A stretch of 64,000 nt of DNA, taken from the NCBI GenBank assembly GCA_021299635.1, contig JAJTFA010000006.1, positions 62,001 to 126,000 on the forward strand, read 5' to 3'. This DNA comes from Sphingobacteriales bacterium. GTDB taxonomy: Bacteria > Bacteroidota > Bacteroidia > UKL13-3. Shown here in pieces: positions 17,253 through 26,495 of this stretch (its first letter is position 1; each line of letters begins with the position of its first letter). The notes below the pieces were generated by a model that made no database searches, was not told where the DNA came from, and saw only the letters and a list, made by a program, of their open reading frames with translations. The position numbers and the translations under genes are program-made.

Positions 17253-19832
17253 ATGCGAAGATTATCATTCATCAAAATCGTTATAAGCATTGGCTTTTTA
17301 ATTTCCTGTGCTTTTAGTTCAACACTCTTATCCCAACCTCCCCGCTCATACAGCTCAAGCGAGATATTGTTGCAGCTAAAAAAGCTAAATACTGTTGGCT
17401 CGGTACTTTACATTGCTGCCCACCCCGATGACGAAAACACCCGGTTGATAGCCTATTTGGCTAACGAAAAATGTTTGCGTACCGGCTATTTAAGTTTAAC
17501 ACGTGGTGATGGCGGACAAAACCTGATTGGACCAGAACAAGGTGTGGAATTAGGGGTGATACGTACGCAAGAACTATTGGCCGCACGCAGAATTGATGGT
17601 GGTGAACAATTTTTTACCCGCGCTTATGATTTTGGGTTCAGCAAATCGCCTGAAGAAACACTCCAAAAATGGAACAGAGATTCCATTTTAAGTGATATGG
17701 TTTGGGTAATCCGAAACTTCCGTCCCGATATTATCATTACCCGTTTTGCAACCGATGGCAGTGGTGGACACGGACACCATACGTCATCGGCTATTTTAGC
17801 CGAAGAAGCTTTTGAAGCCGCAGGCGACCCTACCCGATTCCCTGAGCAATTGCACTATGTGGACGTTTGGAAACCACGCAGATTATTTTGGAATGTAAGC
17901 ACCCGATTTCAAAACCCGAATGCAGATATGAGTCCTTACCTAAAATTGGATGTGGGTGGTTACAACCCCTTGTTGGGAAAAAGTTATGGCGAAATTGCAG
18001 CCGAAAGCCGCAGCATGCACAAAAGTCAGGGCTTTGGCAGTGCTAAACAGCGTGGCGAATACTTTGAATACTTCAAACCCATTAAGGGCGACACTGCAAA
18101 TTTGAACAATATTTTTGACGGGATTGATTTCAGCTGGAAACGCGTGAAAGGTGGAGAGCAGATTGGAAAATTAGTTGATGAGATAATTGGAAAATTTGAT
18201 GTCAAAAACCCATCTCTCACCAATAGTATGCTATACGACATTCAATTAGCTATTTTAAATTCTAACAACAAGCATATCTTAAATAAATCAAATGAATGTA
18301 TCAAACTAATTGAAAACATGAACGGTATTTTTGTTGAGTTCATTGCTGACAAAGCCAATTATTCAACCAACGATTCGGCAACTATTTCAATCAATATTAT
18401 CCAACGGTCTCAGCTTAAAACATCTTTAGCACTCTCCAAAGGATTACTTGGCAAGACACCTATTGCCTCATCAGAATTAAAATATGATTCACTGTATTCG
18501 TTTAAAACACGTATTGGTTTCATAAATGATAACTATAGGTATAATGGAACCTATTGGCTAAACAGGCCGATAAGAAAGAATTTATTTACTATTCAACCTG
18601 AACTTATTGGCTATCCGGAGTTGTTCGACTATCCACGAATTAATGCCATCATTTTCCAACAATCAAAAAACAGGCTGAATACACATATAAGTGAGCGTAA
18701 CCTCCAATACAAATGGGTCGACCCGGAAAAAGGGGAACTGCACCGCCCGGTGGTAATTACGCCTCCGGTAATGATTAACGTGAGTGAAGATGTGTTGGTG
18801 TTTACTGATGATAAACCGAAAGAATTGAAAGTAAGGCTAACTTCCGGTAAGGATAGCGTGCAGGGTATGGTAAGAATTATACTACCTGAAGGTTGGAACA
18901 TTAGTTTGAAAGGAACAAATTTCCCTAAAAACATGTCCAGTGGCGAAACAGGTGTTACCTTTTCCACCCATAAAAAAGGTGACGTGCAGGAGTTAACATT
19001 TATAGTTTATCCGCTTAACAACGCTGCAGAAAAATCGTTTACACTAACAGCTGAAGTAAATGGACACCGATACACCAAAGGCATCAAAGAAATTAAATAC
19101 GACCATATTCCCGTTCAAACATTATTTCCTGAAGCAGAAGTAAAATTGGTGAAGTTAGATGTGGTAAAAAAGAGTAAACGCATTGGCTATATTCCCGGTG
19201 CGGGCGATGAAGTGCAAGCGTGTTTAAGTCAGCTTGGCTATGAAGTAACTACACTTACCGATGATAAATTGGCCGGTGAAAATTTAAGTCAATACGATGC
19301 CATTATTACCGGAGTGCGTGCTTACAATACCAACGAAAAGTTGTTATCTGTTAAACAAAAACTGATGGATTATGTAGCTGCGGGAGGCAACTTAATTGTG
19401 CAGTACAATACCAATAGTTGGGCTGGTCCGCTGAGTAGTGATATTGGTCCGTATAAGTTTAAAATTACCCGCAACCGTATTACCGATGAAGAAGCAAAAG
19501 TGAATTTCATATTGCCTAACCACCCTGTTCTTAACACGCCCAATAAAATTACTGAGAAAGATTTTGAAGGCTGGATTCAAGAGCGCAGCATTTACCACGC
19601 AGGCGAATGGGACAGCAATTATGTTGCGCCCATCAGTATGACCGACCCTTATGAAATGACGGTGGGTGGTGTGTCTCCAAGAGGTAAACCGGAGAAAGGA
19701 GCATTGATTATTGCCAAACACGGAAAAGGTAATTTTGTGTATACAGGGTTGGTTTTTTTTCGCCAACTACCAGCAGGTGTTCCTGGAGCATACAGGCTGA
19801 TGATTAATTTAATTGAGTTAGAAAAACCATAG
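17253..19832 (+). CDS. PIG-L/LmbE-family deacetylase with C-terminal amidotransferase-like domain
   Basis: This 859-residue exported zinc hydrolase has a signal peptide-like N-terminus (about 1-27). The PIG-L domain (about 45-310) has the zinc/catalytic motif AHPDDE (56-61) and a second motif, GGHGHHTSS. PIG-L enzymes remove N-acetyl groups from GlcNAc-type substrates. The middle (about 350-620) is predicted beta-sandwich. A C-terminal domain (about 640-859, RIGYIPGAGDEVQACLSQLG, YDAIITGVRAYN, YVAAGGNLIVQYNT) resembles a class I glutamine-amidotransferase-like or ThuA-type fold. Large two-domain PIG-L proteins of this kind are common in Bacteroidota; their substrate is unknown to me. Confidence 0.88.
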   Translation: MRRLSFIKIVISIGFLISCAFSSTLLSQPPRSYSSSEILLQLKKLNTVGSVLYIAAHPDDENTRLIAYLANEKCLRTGYLSLTRGDGGQNLIGPEQGVELGVIRTQELLAARRIDGGEQFFTRAYDFGFSKSPEETLQKWNRDSILSDMVWVIRNFRPDIIITRFATDGSGGHGHHTSSAILAEEAFEAAGDPTRFPEQLHYVDVWKPRRLFWNVSTRFQNPNADMSPYLKLDVGGYNPLLGKSYGEIAAESRSMHKSQGFGSAKQRGEYFEYFKPIKGDTANLNNIFDGIDFSWKRVKGGEQIGKLVDEIIGKFDVKNPSLTNSMLYDIQLAILNSNNKHILNKSNECIKLIENMNGIFVEFIADKANYSTNDSATISINIIQRSQLKTSLALSKGLLGKTPIASSELKYDSLYSFKTRIGFINDNYRYNGTYWLNRPIRKNLFTIQPELIGYPELFDYPRINAIIFQQSKNRLNTHISERNLQYKWVDPEKGELHRPVVITPPVMINVSEDVLVFTDDKPKELKVRLTSGKDSVQGMVRIILPEGWNISLKGTNFPKNMSSGETGVTFSTHKKGDVQELTFIVYPLNNAAEKSFTLTAEVNGHRYTKGIKEIKYDHIPVQTLFPEAEVKLVKLDVVKKSKRIGYIPGAGDEVQACLSQLGYEVTTLTDDKLAGENLSQYDAIITGVRAYNTNEKLLSVKQKLMDYVAAGGNLIVQYNTNSWAGPLSSDIGPYKFKITRNRITDEEAKVNFILPNHPVLNTPNKITEKDFEGWIQERSIYHAGEWDSNYVAPISMTDPYEMTVGGVSPRGKPEKGALIIAKHGKGNFVYTGLVFFRQLPAGVPGAYRLMINLIELEKP

Positions 19833-19977
19833 AATCCGGTTAATATATTTATGACCAACCGTTGATTGCTATATAGCCCTAATTATAACTTGACAGGCTC
19901 GCAGCATAAACAATCTAGCATACCTCCTAAAAATCAACTCATCAAACCCTGCAACTTTTTCTTACTTTCGTCCAAAC

Positions 19978-21264
19978 ATGAACTATCAGCAAACGCTAGA
20001 TTATTTATTTTCGAAACTGCCCATGTTTACTCGCATTGGCGCAGCTGCGTTCAAAAAAGATTTAACAAACACCCTAGCCTTGTGCGCAGTTCTTAATGAA
20101 CCGCATACACAATTTAAATCCATACACATTGCTGGCACCAATGGTAAAGGTTCCACCTCACATATGCTGGCTGCCATTCTTCAAACTGCAGGCTATAAAA
20201 CAGGATTATATACATCGCCACACCTCAAAGATTTCAGAGAACGCATACGCATTAACGGTAAAATGATTTCGGAATCGGAGGTTATTACATTTGTTGAAAA
20301 ATACCGACAACAATTTGAATCTATTGAACCTTCGTTTTTTGAGTGGTGTGTCGCCCTATGCTTTTATTATTTTGCCAAACAACATGTTGATATATCCGTA
20401 ATCGAAACTGGCTTAGGTGGCAGGCTGGATAGCACCAATATCATAAACCCTCAGTTGTGTGTTATTACCAATATCGGATGGGATCATGTGGATATGCTGG
20501 GCGATACATTGGATAAAATTGCTTTTGAAAAAGCTGGCATCATTAAACCATCTGTACCTGTAGTTATTGGCGAGCAATTAGACGAAACGTCTGATGTATT
20601 TATAGAGCAAACTAAAAAATGCCATGCTCCGCTGGTATTTGCACAGCAACAAATAGCTCTTCGAAATACACACTTTGAAAATGGTATTTTGCGTACTGAT
20701 ATTATTGAGAACGGAAAATTGTGGTTAAGCAGTTTGCAATGCGACCTGGGCGGGTACTATCAGCAACATAATATAATTACCGTATTGGTAGCAGTAAGAC
20801 AATTGCAAAAGTTGGGCTATCAAATAACAGATGATCATTTATACACTGCATTAAATTCGGTAAAGCAGCTAACTTCACTTCAGGGTCGTTGGCAAACCTT
20901 AAGCACCAGCCCACTTATCATTTGCGATACAGGACATAACACAAATGGCATACAATACGTATTACAGCAAATTGATGCTACACCTAAAAAACATTTGCAC
21001 ATGGTAATAGGTATGGTAAAAGACAAAGACATACAGAAAGTTTTGCAGCTGCTTCCCTCCTATGCTACTTACTATTTTTGTCGTGCAAATATACCGCGTG
21101 CCCTGCCTGAACAAGAGCTGGCTGCTGCTGCCCATGCAGCTGGATTAAAGGGCCTCGCCTATCCTACCGTAGCAGATGCACTTACTGCCGCGCAAAAAAA
21201 TGCACACGCGGATGATATGATTTTCATTGGAGGAAGTACATTTGTTGTGGCCGAAGCCGTCTAA
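19978..21264 (+). CDS. folC: Bifunctional dihydrofolate/folylpolyglutamate synthase FolC
   Basis: This Mur-ligase-type ATPase adds glutamate to dihydropteroate and tetrahydrofolate. The P-loop IAGTNGKGSTSH is at about residues 50-61. YTSPHLKDFRERIRING and VIETGLGGRLDSTN are diagnostic for FolC. The C-terminal domain has ICDTGHNTNGIQ, and VIGMVKDKD further on. Length of 428 is normal. A -7-like box TACTTTCG (19963-19970) ends seven bases before the ATG. A small secreted protein follows 18 bp downstream. Confidence 0.96.
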   Translation: MNYQQTLDYLFSKLPMFTRIGAAAFKKDLTNTLALCAVLNEPHTQFKSIHIAGTNGKGSTSHMLAAILQTAGYKTGLYTSPHLKDFRERIRINGKMISESEVITFVEKYRQQFESIEPSFFEWCVALCFYYFAKQHVDISVIETGLGGRLDSTNIINPQLCVITNIGWDHVDMLGDTLDKIAFEKAGIIKPSVPVVIGEQLDETSDVFIEQTKKCHAPLVFAQQQIALRNTHFENGILRTDIIENGKLWLSSLQCDLGGYYQQHNIITVLVAVRQLQKLGYQITDDHLYTALNSVKQLTSLQGRWQTLSTSPLIICDTGHNTNGIQYVLQQIDATPKKHLHMVIGMVKDKDIQKVLQLLPSYATYYFCRANIPRALPEQELAAAAHAAGLKGLAYPTVADALTAAQKNAHADDMIFIGGSTFVVAEAV

Positions 21265-21282
21265 TTTTTATACATTCACCTC

Positions 21283-21810
21283 ATGAAAAATCTCTTTACA
21301 TCCGTTGCTTTGCTATTTGCACTTGTGCCTTTACAAGCGCAGCAAAAGCCCGACAAACCCAACCCTGCCAAAACCGAAAGTGTTATTTTCAAAAATGCTT
21401 CGCTCACTATCAGACAAGGAGAGGACAATGACAGTATTAATATTTACCCTAAAATGGGTACAGGAAATATGTGGGTGGTACAATACAGCTATCAAGCTCC
21501 TGAGTATCCGCAAATGACCGATGATGAGTATTATGAATCACTCATCTTTCAACTGGCACCTCCCAAGGGCAAACGTTTTATGCTAAAAGATGAAGATCTT
21601 GTAAAAGCCAATACCGTTTTTCAAAAATCCTGCTTCTGTGCCGACAGGGGTTATTTTAAAATAAGCAAGGGAACCATAACCGGCACACGCATAAACAACA
21701 CCACATGGAAAATTACAGCCAACTATGTGGTACCTGCAAAAAACGGCTTATCTATGGGGCCAATCTCTAAAAGTTTCAGTGCCCGTTTTCGTATACAAAC
21801 TCAAAAATAA
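21283..21810 (+). CDS. Small secreted protein of unknown function
   Basis: This 175-residue protein has a signal peptide (MKNLFTSVALLFALVPLQAQ). The mature part is polar and beta-rich, with tyrosine-rich WVVQYSYQAPEYP and a CFC pair (KSCFCADRGYF). I recognise no family. It is sandwiched between folC (18 bp) and a GNAT gene (one-base gap), so it probably belongs to the same transcript, which gives no functional clue. Confidence 0.7.
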   Translation: MKNLFTSVALLFALVPLQAQQKPDKPNPAKTESVIFKNASLTIRQGEDNDSINIYPKMGTGNMWVVQYSYQAPEYPQMTDDEYYESLIFQLAPPKGKRFMLKDEDLVKANTVFQKSCFCADRGYFKISKGTITGTRINNTTWKITANYVVPAKNGLSMGPISKSFSARFRIQTQK

Positions 21811-21811
21811 T

Positions 21812-22258
21812 ATGCACATCAGAAAAGCAGAGCCTGCAGATGTCGGCATCATTCTTCATTTTATTGAGGCCATTGCCGATTACGAAAAACTGAGTGACCA
21901 GGTTGAAACCACCGAAGAAAAACTAAATCAAACCCTGTTTGGCAAAAAACCTTATGCATCAGTATTGCTTTGTTATGAAGGAACTACACCTGTTGGCTTT
22001 GCCCTTTATTTTTATAACTACTCCACGTTTAGGGCCAAGCCCGGAATTTACTTAGAGGATTTATTTGTAGATCCTGCATACCGCGGTAAAGGCTATGGCA
22101 AGGCTTTGTTTCAGGAATTAATTGCCTTGGCAAATCGCGAACATCTGGGGCGTTTGGAGTGGTGTGTGTTAAACTGGAATACCCCTGCCATTGATTTTTA
22201 TAAAGCCATGGGCGCAACCGCTATGGATGAGTGGACCGTTTACCGCATTACCATCTAA
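21812..22258 (+). CDS. GNAT-family N-acetyltransferase
   Basis: This 148-residue acetyltransferase uses acetyl-CoA to modify an amine. Motif A is clear (LEDLFVDPAYRGKGYGKALF, with the acyl-CoA-binding RGKGYG). The C-terminal LEWCVLNWNTPAIDFYKAMGA is typical of the spermidine/spermine or diamine acetyltransferase-like subgroup. ATG 21812 is chosen because MHIRKAEPADV is the usual N-terminus; the frame extends upstream into the previous gene. RNase HI follows after three bases. The substrate is uncertain; a small polyamine is plausible. Confidence 0.9.
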   Translation: MHIRKAEPADVGIILHFIEAIADYEKLSDQVETTEEKLNQTLFGKKPYASVLLCYEGTTPVGFALYFYNYSTFRAKPGIYLEDLFVDPAYRGKGYGKALFQELIALANREHLGRLEWCVLNWNTPAIDFYKAMGATAMDEWTVYRITI

Positions 22259-22261
22259 CGC

Positions 22262-22723
22262 ATGCAAATTACCGTTTACACAGATGGCGCTGCCAGAGGT
22301 AATCCAGGGCCAGGAGGGTATGGCGTGGTTATGGTTTCAGGCAAGCACCGTAAGGAACTTTCAGCCGGTTATAAACGCACCACCAACAACCGCATGGAGC
22401 TGCTGGCAGTGATTGCTGCATTGGAGGCTATGAAAATGCAAGGCACCTTTATTACCATATATACCGACTCTAAATACGTATGCGAAGCTGTTGAGAAAGG
22501 CTGGGTGTTTAACTGGCAAAACAAGGATTTTAAAGGCAAAAAAAATGCCGACCTCTGGAAACGTTTTCTTGAATTATATCCCCAACAACACATCACCTTT
22601 CGTTGGATTAAAGGTCATGCCGGGCATAAAGAAAATGAGCATTGCGATAAACTGGCCACCAATGCAGCAGATGGAAACAACCTTTTAACTGATGAGGGTT
22701 ATGAGAGTGGCTTATACAACTAA
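22262..22723 (+). CDS. rnhA: Ribonuclease HI
   Basis: RNase HI cuts the RNA strand of RNA-DNA hybrids, removing R-loops and primers. The catalytic carboxylates are all present: Asp8 (YTDGA), Glu46 (NRMELLAV), Asp69 (IYTDSKYV) and Asp129 (NEHCDKLA), plus His119 in KGHAGH. At 153 residues it is full length and includes the basic handle region (WQNKDFKGKKNADLW). It starts three bases after the GNAT gene. Confidence 0.97.
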   Translation: MQITVYTDGAARGNPGPGGYGVVMVSGKHRKELSAGYKRTTNNRMELLAVIAALEAMKMQGTFITIYTDSKYVCEAVEKGWVFNWQNKDFKGKKNADLWKRFLELYPQQHITFRWIKGHAGHKENEHCDKLATNAADGNNLLTDEGYESGLYN

Positions 22724-22857
22724 GTGCCAAGCACGCAAACCGCTAAATCACTGATTTTCTAACCGCTAACAAAAGGAACGGCTATTGTTTATAAAATTGG
22801 CAAAACCTCTTGTGCAGGAAAATTAGTTTTACAACGTTATTTTAATTTCAATTTTAT

Positions 22858-23802
22858 ATGTCAACTCAAAATATTGAATGTTTAATTATAGGCAGTGGCC
22901 CTGCAGGTTATACCGCAGCCATTTATGCGGCACGTGCGGATATGAAACCCGTAATGTATGCAGGTATGCAGCCCGGTGGCCAACTCACCATTACCACTGA
23001 TGTAGAAAACTATCCAGGCTACCCGGATGGCATCATGGGACCTGAAATGATGGAGCTCTTTCGCAAACAAGCGGAACGCTTTGGCACCGATGTACGTTAT
23101 GGCATGGTAACCAAAGTAGATTTCTCGCAACGCCCGTTTAAAATAGAGGTTGATGAAAGTCAACACCTGCTGGCAGAAACCGTAATTATTGCTACAGGTG
23201 CCTCTGCGAAGTGGCTGGGCATACCCTCAGAGCAGAAGCTTAACGGTAAAGGCGTATCGGCATGTGCTGTATGCGATGGATTCTTTTTCCGTGGAAAAGA
23301 GGTAGCTATAGTAGGTGCCGGAGATACCGCGTGTGAAGAAGCGAGCTACTTGGCCAAAATTTGCAGCAAGGTATATATGCTGGTAAGGCGAGATTCTTTC
23401 CGTGCCTCCAAAGCCATGCAACACCGGGTGCAAAACACTCCCAATATTGAGATATTATTCAACACGGAAACCGATGAAATATTGGGCGAAAACAAGGTTG
23501 AAGGCATGCGCGTAAAAAATAGCCAAACCGGACAAACCAAAGAAATCGCCATTCAAGGTTTTTTTGTGGCCATAGGTCATCAGCCAAATACAGATGTGTT
23601 TAAAGGATGGATTGATATGGATGAAACAGGCTATATTAAAACTTTGCCGGGCACCAGCAAAACCAATATAGAAGGTGTATTTGCCTGTGGAGATGCGCAG
23701 GATAAGGTATATCGGCAGGCCGTAACCGCAGCAGGTTCAGGTTGCATGGCTGCGCTGGATGCTGAGCGTTTTTTGGCAGCCAATAAGCATGCCGTTGCCT
23801 AA
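22858..23802 (+). CDS. trxB: Thioredoxin-disulfide reductase TrxB
   Basis: This NADPH-dependent flavoenzyme reduces thioredoxin. The FAD-binding GSGPAGYTAAIYAARA is at about residues 12-27. The redox pair is CAVC (Cys136, Cys139), and the NADPH-binding GAGDTACEEA follows. The second FAD motif (GVFACGDAQDKVYRQAVTAAG) lies near the end. The 314-residue length is standard. Five bases later comes ytxJ, which makes this a thiol-redox pair. Bacillithiol disulfide reductase (Bdr) is a different clade; the CAVC motif argues for TrxB. Confidence 0.96.
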   Translation: MSTQNIECLIIGSGPAGYTAAIYAARADMKPVMYAGMQPGGQLTITTDVENYPGYPDGIMGPEMMELFRKQAERFGTDVRYGMVTKVDFSQRPFKIEVDESQHLLAETVIIATGASAKWLGIPSEQKLNGKGVSACAVCDGFFFRGKEVAIVGAGDTACEEASYLAKICSKVYMLVRRDSFRASKAMQHRVQNTPNIEILFNTETDEILGENKVEGMRVKNSQTGQTKEIAIQGFFVAIGHQPNTDVFKGWIDMDETGYIKTLPGTSKTNIEGVFACGDAQDKVYRQAVTAAGSGCMAALDAERFLAANKHAVA

Positions 23803-23807
23803 TACTT

Positions 23808-24143
23808 ATGAACTGGCTATCCTTAAATACCGAAGCAGATTTGCAGCAAGCCATCGTAGCTTCGCATACCCATCCCGTTTTATTGTTTAAGCACAGCACA
23901 CGCTGTTCCATTAGCCATACTGCATTAAGCCGCATAGAGAATGCATGGAACCCTGAAGAAGTAAACGGTACCCTGCCCTATTACCTTGATTTGCTAAACC
24001 ACCGCGATATTTCCAACCTCATAGCCCAAACTTTTGGCGTAACACATCAATCGCCACAAATACTCATTATCAAAAACGGTAAATGCACCCACCATGCGTC
24101 ACACATGGAAATTACGTTTGATGAGGTGAAGGAGCATGTTTGA
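23808..24143 (+). CDS. ytxJ: YtxJ-family bacilliredoxin (BrxC-type)
   Basis: This 111-residue thioredoxin-fold protein belongs to the YtxJ/BrxC family of monothiol bacilliredoxins, which remove bacillithiol from S-bacillithiolated proteins. The active site is TRCSISH with Cys33. The C-terminal QSPQILIIKNGKCTHHASH matches the family's cis-Pro and last-strand region. Its position 5 bp after trxB supports a thiol-redox role. It implies that this organism makes bacillithiol, although no Bsh genes are in the window. Confidence 0.9.
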   Translation: MNWLSLNTEADLQQAIVASHTHPVLLFKHSTRCSISHTALSRIENAWNPEEVNGTLPYYLDLLNHRDISNLIAQTFGVTHQSPQILIIKNGKCTHHASHMEITFDEVKEHV

Positions 24144-24316
24144 TATTGTGAGTTAGCGGCTTGAGATTTCTAATCCAATATTTAAAATTCAGCTGTTAGC
24201 TTTTGGCTCTTGGTAATTTGATGTTTTTTTTAGTTGATATTAATCATTTGAAATTGAACATTCATTATACGATATTTTTGTTAGATTTTTGATTTGATTC
24301 TTGCTTTTCTAAATCT

Positions 24317-25726
24317 CTAAAGCTCTAACTTCGGCTCCACTAATATCACCTCTTCCCTATCAACAATTACCTGCCCGGGTTCCATGCCCTTAGGTTTACG
24401 CACGTATTTTTTTAATGTATAGCTCACAGGTACCAGAGTACTACCCTTTAACTTTGAATAATAGGCAGCCAACTGCGCAGCATAAGTAATAACCGCTATA
24501 GGAAAAGTCTGACTCTGCTGCTTAATAACCACATGTGAGCCTGATACATCTTTGGCATGTAACCAAAGATCGTTTTTATGAGCATAGCGGATGGTTAGCA
24601 AGTCATTATTGGCTGCATTCTTGCCCACCCAAATGGTAAAACCATCTTTTACAAATACTTTAAATGGCAGCGGAGCTACTTTTTGCTGCTGCACCTTCAA
24701 ATAAGGCTTAATGCCTTTAATATCATTTGCAAGTGTAGCTTTATCAAAATCTAGTTTTAGCTGGAGCAACCGTTCTTTGGCCAACTTTAGTGTGTCTTGC
24801 AATTGCAATGTGGCAATTTTTTTGTTGCGGTGTTTACGATAATAGTAAGCTGCATTTTCCTGTGGACTCAAATCTTTCTTTAATTTGATTTGAGCAGGTT
24901 TGTTATTGTAAAAATCATGCAGGGCTGCCATTTCCATACCCTGATGCAATATGTGGAGATTAGCCATGATTAGGTGACCTGTTTGCTCTGCAGTTAACTT
25001 ATCATCCTGTTCCTGCAATTGCATAGCAGTTTTTTGTACCAGTGATTCTGTTCTTTTTATTTGCGCTTTCAGGCTTTGCAATACCACGCTCTTCTGCTGC
25101 ATAAAATGCAGGTGTGCCAAATTTAACCGCGCAAATTGAGTAAGCGAATCCAGCACATCACTGCTTTCATACAGCTTGCCATCCGCTGGTGTAAGATGCA
25201 TGCGGTAAGGCAGGCGCATATCCTTCGATTTCCCGATACAAAAATACCCATCTATTACGGTAGGATAAACAGGTACTTTGGCTGGTTCCAGAAAAGAGGT
25301 ATAGCTCAATTGCAAATCATTTTGTATGGCATCACGAAAAATATCAGTCTGGATTTTTGCTGAATCGTACAACAACACATTAGCCAACCCATCATATAGC
25401 TTAAATACCAATATAAACCCATTGGCAAATAACATTTCAAATGATCTATTTTGACCATGCATGTTTATTGCTGTAATGGTTTGCTGCTGCACTTCCTCAA
25501 ATACTGCTTGAGCATTAGAAACTTTTTTCATCTCATCGTTCCCAAATAATAAAAAGCAGTGCCCTGATGCAATTACCATTTTTATGGTGAAGGTAGAACC
25601 ATTCTTATTAAAGAGTAATAATAATTCATCTTTGCTCAGCGTAAATGAATCAGATAATACAGCATACTGTAAATGAACTGCAAGAGCAGCTTCTAGCTGC
25701 CTGATGGTATGGTAATGCTGATGCAT
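24317..25726 (-). CDS. RqcH/Rqc2-like NFACT-domain protein
   Basis: This is a homologue of RqcH, which binds stalled large ribosomal subunits and directs alanine tailing of the nascent chain. An N-terminal NFACT-N-like region (1 to about 190) is followed by a helical/coiled-coil middle (about 200-340). The NFACT-R domain (about 345-469) has the hallmark DLWLHAKDVSGSHVVIK. At 469 residues it is shorter than Firmicutes RqcH. The tRNA-recognising DR pair appears as Asn93-Arg94 (GQNRSFEM), an apparent Asp-to-Asn change. It is third in a tight minus-strand operon, 3 bp after an MBL hydrolase. The family is sure; activity in tailing is less so. Confidence 0.88.
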   Translation of the reverse strand: MHQHYHTIRQLEAALAVHLQYAVLSDSFTLSKDELLLLFNKNGSTFTIKMVIASGHCFLLFGNDEMKKVSNAQAVFEEVQQQTITAINMHGQNRSFEMLFANGFILVFKLYDGLANVLLYDSAKIQTDIFRDAIQNDLQLSYTSFLEPAKVPVYPTVIDGYFCIGKSKDMRLPYRMHLTPADGKLYESSDVLDSLTQFARLNLAHLHFMQQKSVVLQSLKAQIKRTESLVQKTAMQLQEQDDKLTAEQTGHLIMANLHILHQGMEMAALHDFYNNKPAQIKLKKDLSPQENAAYYYRKHRNKKIATLQLQDTLKLAKERLLQLKLDFDKATLANDIKGIKPYLKVQQQKVAPLPFKVFVKDGFTIWVGKNAANNDLLTIRYAHKNDLWLHAKDVSGSHVVIKQQSQTFPIAVITYAAQLAAYYSKLKGSTLVPVSYTLKKYVRKPKGMEPGQVIVDREEVILVEPKLEL

Positions 25727-25729
25727 AGT

Positions 25730-26491
25730 TTAAAAGGAAAGCTGCAACCCATCATAAGCCAGGTGCACGTTGGGTGGTAATTCGGCTTCTACTGTTACTG
25801 CCAATCCCAACTGATGACTAATATGTGTTAGATAGGTCTTTTGCGGTTTAATTTCTGCTACAAGCTCTAAGGCCTCCTGTAAGGTAAAATGAGAAATATG
25901 TGGCTCTTTGCGAAGCGCATTGAGAACCAAAGTGTGGCATCCTTTTATTTTTTCTTTTTCTGTTTCGGTAATAAAATTGGCATCGGTGATATAAACAAAA
26001 TCATCAATCCTGAAACCAAGTACCGGTAATTTATAATGCATCACCTCTATAGGTTGAACCGGTATATCATCAATATCAAAGAGGCTCTTATCAATGCGAT
26101 TTATTTCAACATCGGGTATACCAGGATATTTTTCTGCAGAAAAAATATAATGAAACTCATTACGCATTTGTATTTCTACACGTTCATCGCAGAAGATACG
26201 TATTGGTTTTTTCATCCTGAAATTAAAACCTCTAACGTCATCCATACCTGCTAAGTGATCTTTGTGTGCATGGGTAAAAACCAGTGCATCAAGATGTTTT
26301 ATGCCGCAACGCAACATTTGCTGCCTGAAATCAGGGCCGGAATCGATAACAATGTTTTTTCCATTTTTTTGAATGAGCACTGCAGAGCGCAAACGTTTGT
26401 CACGCTCATCGGCAGAGGTACACACCTTGCAATCGCATGCAATTAGCGGTACACCCTGTGAAGTTCCCGTTCCTAAAAAAGTTACCTTCAC
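25730..26491 (-). CDS. MBL-fold metallo-hydrolase (PhnP-like)
   Basis: This 253-residue beta-lactamase-fold hydrolase has the N-terminus KVTFLGTGTSQGVPLIACDC and a CKVC pair, both typical of the PhnP/YcbX-like group. The dinuclear metal motif is THAHKDHLAGMDD, with further ligands in ITDANF and the C-terminal LTHISHQLG. PhnP proteins hydrolyse cyclic phosphodiesters; whether this one does is not shown. It sits 4 bp after the peptidase gene and 3 bp before the RqcH-like gene. Confidence 0.9.
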   Translation of the reverse strand: MKVTFLGTGTSQGVPLIACDCKVCTSADERDKRLRSAVLIQKNGKNIVIDSGPDFRQQMLRCGIKHLDALVFTHAHKDHLAGMDDVRGFNFRMKKPIRIFCDERVEIQMRNEFHYIFSAEKYPGIPDVEINRIDKSLFDIDDIPVQPIEVMHYKLPVLGFRIDDFVYITDANFITETEKEKIKGCHTLVLNALRKEPHISHFTLQEALELVAEIKPQKTYLTHISHQLGLAVTVEAELPPNVHLAYDGLQLSF

Positions 26492-26495
26492 GCTG

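Noticed and set aside
24144-24316. AT-rich gap between ytxJ and the RqcH-like gene as a small RNA
   Set aside because: No promoter, stable stem or terminator could be made out; it looks like unconstrained convergent spacer.
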